Origin: Nemertoderma westbladi
Taxonomy: Eukaryota > Xenacoelomorpha > Nemertodermatida > Nemertodermatidae
DNA length: 32,461 nucleotides
Direction of reading: 5' to 3'
Assembly (NCBI GenBank): GCA_032718475.1
Contig: JAUCBJ010008393.1
Location: forward strand, 1-32,461
Part shown: in pieces, positions 29,183 through 32,461 of the stretch
How the letters are laid out: each line of letters starts with the position of its first letter
How positions within the stretch are numbered: position 1 is the stretch's first letter
Translations under genes and position numbers: made by a program
The notes under the pieces: generated by a model
Databases searched by the model: none
Told to the model about the DNA's origin: nothing
What the model saw: only the letters and a program-made list of their open reading frames with translations

Positions 29183-29212
29183 GCGACCTTTACTAATGTT
29201 AGTAAAGGTCGC
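29183..29212. repeat. Perfect 30-bp palindrome (14-bp arms)
   Basis: GCGACCTTTACTAA, TG, TTAGTAAAGGTCGC. It lies about 40 bp outside the right minisatellite array. It would form a strong hairpin. No T-run follows that would suggest a terminator. Confidence 0.9.
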
Positions 29213-29489
29213 GCCTTTGGTCCAATCATTGTGTAGATGTCTATAGATTCCTGATAGGCTTACTGCAGTTAATTGGTGCCTCAGATAGATATTGGATAGT
29301 TCCAACTTCCAAGGCTGCTTGCTATCACCATACTTACCTGTCTGGCACCTTTAACCCCCTACCCCTGTTAAGAGTAGTCAGTTTTCAGTATATGTTACTA
29401 TTAGTATTCAGGAGAGATTTAGAAGTTTATTAGTCATTATAAACTACCCCGAGACGGCAGGGCTTACATTGCATCATTGCTTTATTATA

Positions 29490-29791
29490 TTATATAAGCT
29501 TGACACTAGAACAAAATCGCCTCCGCTTTGCAGGACATTGCTTTCGCCGTGAGGACCAGCCAGTGCATAATCTTGTACTTTGGCAGCCTCATGGAGTGAA
29601 TAAGCATGGTGGACAGCCCATGACTTTCTTGAGACGCATCTTAAAGGACACTGGCCTTAAAGATGCGGATGATCTAGCAAATGTCATGGGTGATAGGGAG
29701 TTGTGGCGGTGCAATTTTGTTGACAAGCCGGCACAGCATTCTTAAAAATGCAGCTGCAATGCAGCATGCCGATCCTAGTAGTAGTAGTAGT
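29490..29791 (+). pseudogene. 3' end of a non-LTR retrotransposon, ending in (TAG)5
   Basis: The frame read from 29500 encodes LEQNRLRFAGHCFRRED, LVLWQPHGVNKHGGQPMTFLRR and a tail to a stop at 29743-29745. This is the same C-terminal domain as at 32053-32280 (RRLRFSGHCWRSKDE, LLLWQPTHGKHSRGRP). After the stop, a short 3' UTR ends in TAG repeats at 29776-29791. The 5' side is truncated near 29490. A separate copy from the one at 30985-32297. Confidence 0.8.
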
Positions 29792-30924
29792 TATTATATT
29801 ATCAATTTAGGGAAAGGAGCAGGTTACAGTGGCATGTTATTTTAACCAAAACAATAAACTAAACAAAACAGTTTACAGTTTTATTTTTGAGAGTAATCAG
29901 CTGTTATTTACGTCGAATTTCCCCTGGAGAGGGATGAATTTTTATTGCATCCAGTTCCCCCCCCCCCCCCCCCCCCCCCTATCTGGCTTTATAATATTAC
30001 AATTTCCGGCTCAAATAAATTTGGTGCATACTACAGGTACCTCCTATTTTCTACACATTAATAACCTTACCACCGATTTTAATCTCCCGATCCTTAATAC
30101 CGATTTTTTTTTCATTTCATCTAGAGCAACATTTCATCAGAATTCCAAATCTGAAGTCTGTTTGTTCATAGCTTGTTCCGTTATCGAAATATCGTTTATT
30201 GTTTTGGTTAGAAAAGCCGGCAGCCTCTGTAATCTGCTCCTTTCCTTCAAATGGTATCAGACACTTATTTTCAATAATTTTGCCATTTAATGAAAACAAG
30301 TTACTTTATTTCACTAATAAATTTGTAAAACTTTTAGAGAGAAAGCAGTTTTTTCAAATAGTATATAATTATTAAATTGTATTTCTTACCTTATAGATAA
30401 TTAATTAATTTTTGATTGGGCTGTGTATGGCATTTTCTCACCTATTAAATATAAATTGTAAATGTAATACAGTATGTACATGTAATTGAATTAATGTATA
30501 TTTAATGTTACATCTATTATATTGAAATATAAATGGCTATATTTTATGATGCAATAAATTGAATTATTATTGGTTTCATTTAATTTTTAGTGTAATGTAA
30601 TCTAATGTTATTATTTTCTTTCTAGCTGGCCTTATTGTTAAAAATATTCGGAAATAATTGTATAATTATTAATTTTGTTATCAAACTTCATCAAATCTTC
30701 ACTTCACTTCATCAAACTACCAATTTTGTTATCTGAATTTCCGGTATAGGTGCCACATTTTCTATTATAATTTAATATTTATGTAAAATAATGATTTAAT
30801 TAAGTTTTGTAAAATTAGTTGTTGCTTCTTATAGAAATTATATCCATTATTGTCAATAAACAATATATTACAGTATGCTTAATAGTTTTTCGTTCACACA
30901 CATTAAAAATGTGTATCAAATTCA
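29792..30924. other. AT-rich non-coding stretch with C23 tract
   Basis: No supported gene; the open frame 29829-30290 has no recognisable motif and crosses the homopolymer. AT-rich from 30300 onward. Confidence 0.4.
29957..29979 (+). repeat. C23 homopolymer
   Basis: Twenty-three consecutive C, flanked by CCAGTT and TATCTGG. Confidence 0.9.
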
Positions 30925-30947
30925 CCCCCCCCCCCCCCCCCCCCCCC
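30925..30947 (+). repeat. C23 homopolymer next to LINE fragment
   Basis: Twenty-three consecutive C followed by TCCCACTC. Recognisable RT coding sequence begins about 40 bp later. Confidence 0.9.
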
Positions 30948-30984
30948 TCCCACTCATACAATTTGCCATGGCGAGTGACTGTGC

Positions 30985-32297
30985 CGCCCAGTAAAAAATT
31001 CTTAAAAGAGGCTATGCCAACAAACTATCGTGGGATCTGTCTGCTTGTGGTAGCTGCCAAAATATACAATAAAATGATTCTATATAGGATTAGGCCTCAC
31101 ATAGAGAAACTACTGCGTAAGAGCCAAAACAGATTTCGACCAAGTAGATCAACAATAGCTCAGATACTTGCACTACGGAGACTGATTGAAGGAATTAAGT
31201 CAAAGAATCTCCCCGCAGTCATGACTTTTGTGGACTTCAAGAAGGCATTCGACTCCATCCATAGAGGTAAAATGCTTGAAATCCTAAGAGCTTATGGAAT
31301 ACCAGAAATAATTGTTGCTGGCATTGGATTGTTATATTGTGACACAGAAGTGCAGGTACTCCTCTCACCAGATGGTGAAACTGAGTTTTTCTCTCAATCC
31401 TGGCTGGCGTACTGCAATGTGACACATTAGCACCATTACTATTTGTAATTGTGCTGGATTACGCAATGAGGACGGCCACAAAGGGTGAAGATCAGGGATT
31501 CACACTTCAAGAACGCAGAAGTAGTAGATATCCGGCAACAACAGACACAAACACCGACTTTGCGGATGACATCGCCCTGCTCTCTAATACGCTAGCAGAT
31601 GCACAGCTTCTACTAAATAAAGTGGAGAGGGCTGCTAAGGAGGTTGGATTGCATATAAATGCTACCAAGACCGAATTCATAACCTGTAATGTTGATGGAA
31701 ACTTGACAACCATTGATAGTAATCAACTAAGGAAGGTCGATGACTTCCAGTACTTTGGATCATGGATAGAGAGTAGCAAAAAGGACGTAGAAGTTAGGAA
31801 AGCAAAGGCTTGGGTAGCTCTATCAAAAATGGATACCATCTGATAATCAGATATCTCCAGGCACCTGAAGACTAAGTTCTTTCGAGCCACAGTGGAAAGT
31901 GTATTTTTATACGGGGGTGAGACCTGGACACTGAACAACGAATTGATGGTTGCTACACAAGACTACTAAGGGCAGCCCTAAACATCAGCTGGAAACAACA
32001 CATGACAAACGCTGAGCTTTATGGTACAATACCACCTGTATCAACCACCCTCTGTGAACGCAGATTAAGATTCAGTGGGCACTGCTGGCGAAGTAAAGAC
32101 GAGGTCATACCAGATCTACTTCTCTGGCAACCAACTCATGGAAAGCATAGTCGTGGACGACCGGCCATAACATATATAGATCAACTTGAAAGGGATACTG
32201 AACTTGGGAGAAACGAAATTGCGACAACTATGGAGAATCGGGAAGCCTGGAAGGATCTCAGTACCACTGTCCGAGTTCGCTCGACCTAGTAGTAGTA
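30985..32297 (+). pseudogene. Non-LTR retrotransposon, RT and C-terminal domain, 5' truncated
   Basis: The RT starts at NYRGICLL and continues through QNRFRPSRSTIAQILALRRLIEG, FVDFKKAFDSIHR (catalytic Asp) and YGIPEIIV. A frame change near 31400 leads to GVLQCDTLAPLLFVIVLDYAM. The FADDIALL box (catalytic Asp pair) is encoded near 31555-31580, then INATKTEFI. Two stops near 31842-31848 and another frame change near 31930 precede LLRAALNISWKQHMT and the RRLRFSGHCWR...RGRPAITYIDQL C-terminal domain, with a stop at 32287. It ends in TAG repeats. The endonuclease half is absent (5' truncation). A jockey/RTE-like animal LINE; clade not resolved. Dead copy. Confidence 0.88.
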
Positions 32298-32461
32298 TTT
32301 GCAATATAGTTGTGCAATATACATACTGTATACACACAGAGGTACGTTGATAAAACAATATATATGTAATCAATAATAATGATACAATTTGTACTTATTA
32401 CTCGTTTCAACTTTATATAATTTTATTAATTTATTATTATTAATACTTTGCATTTTAACAT
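32298..32461. other. AT-rich flank, nothing recognised
   Basis: AT-rich sequence after the LINE 3' end; no feature seen. Confidence 0.4.

Noticed and set aside
29183-29212. Helitron 3' hairpin
   Set aside because: No CTRR end follows on either strand at the expected distance, and no Rep/helicase is present.
27890-29305. Pro-rich repetitive ORFs (TLPP and HFPPG repeats)
   Set aside because: Products of the ggacactt/C7 arrays; no start context or homology, and opposite strands are equally open.

Overview
The window looks like a transposon-packed stretch of a metazoan nuclear genome, most likely a marine invertebrate. This rests on complete animal-type BEL/Pao and Ty3/gypsy LTR retrotransposons, fragments of endonuclease/RT non-LTR retrotransposons, an SLC18B1-like animal transporter, long C/G homopolymers, minisatellites and AT-rich intergenic DNA. 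There are no bacterial-type operons. I cannot name the species.

Layout: 1-590 and 6133-8604 are the gag/protease part of a BEL/Pao element (BEL-1). It was split by a full-length Ty3/gypsy element (591-6127) with 301-bp LTRs that differ at one base and a 5-bp ATAGG target-site duplication. BEL-1 stops before its reverse transcriptase, and a decayed second copy of its gag core follows (about 8588-8990). 9326-9671 is a 36-bp minisatellite. 9672-13500 is non-coding with a C18 run and scattered short repeats. 13530-14145 is a roughly 154-bp tandem repeat. 14392-16018 is a heavily decayed BEL/Pao copy (BEL-3). 16845-23418 is a complete minus-strand BEL/Pao element (BEL-2) with 252-bp LTRs, a 5-bp GCTCT duplication, and all domains intact except for one in-frame TGA.

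The right part holds an RT scrap of a non-LTR element (about 24270-24512). Next comes a minus-strand partial tandem duplication of an MFS transporter gene: an intact 436-aa copy at 25936-27246 and a 5'-truncated, twice-frameshifted copy at 24626-25806. Three more non-LTR fragments follow (27421-27918, 29490-29791, 30985-32297), two of them ending in (TAG)n. Among them lie a pair of inverted ggacactt/C7 minisatellites about 1 kb apart, a 36-bp array of hairpins, a 30-bp palindrome and two C23 tracts.

The only plausible host gene is the SLC18B1-like transporter; every other coding region belongs to mobile elements. I found no new defence or metabolic system. The best second-look items are the inverted minisatellite pair (a possible foldback-type element), the hairpin array, the two LTR elements whose long ORFs are each broken by one stop, and the partial transporter duplication.
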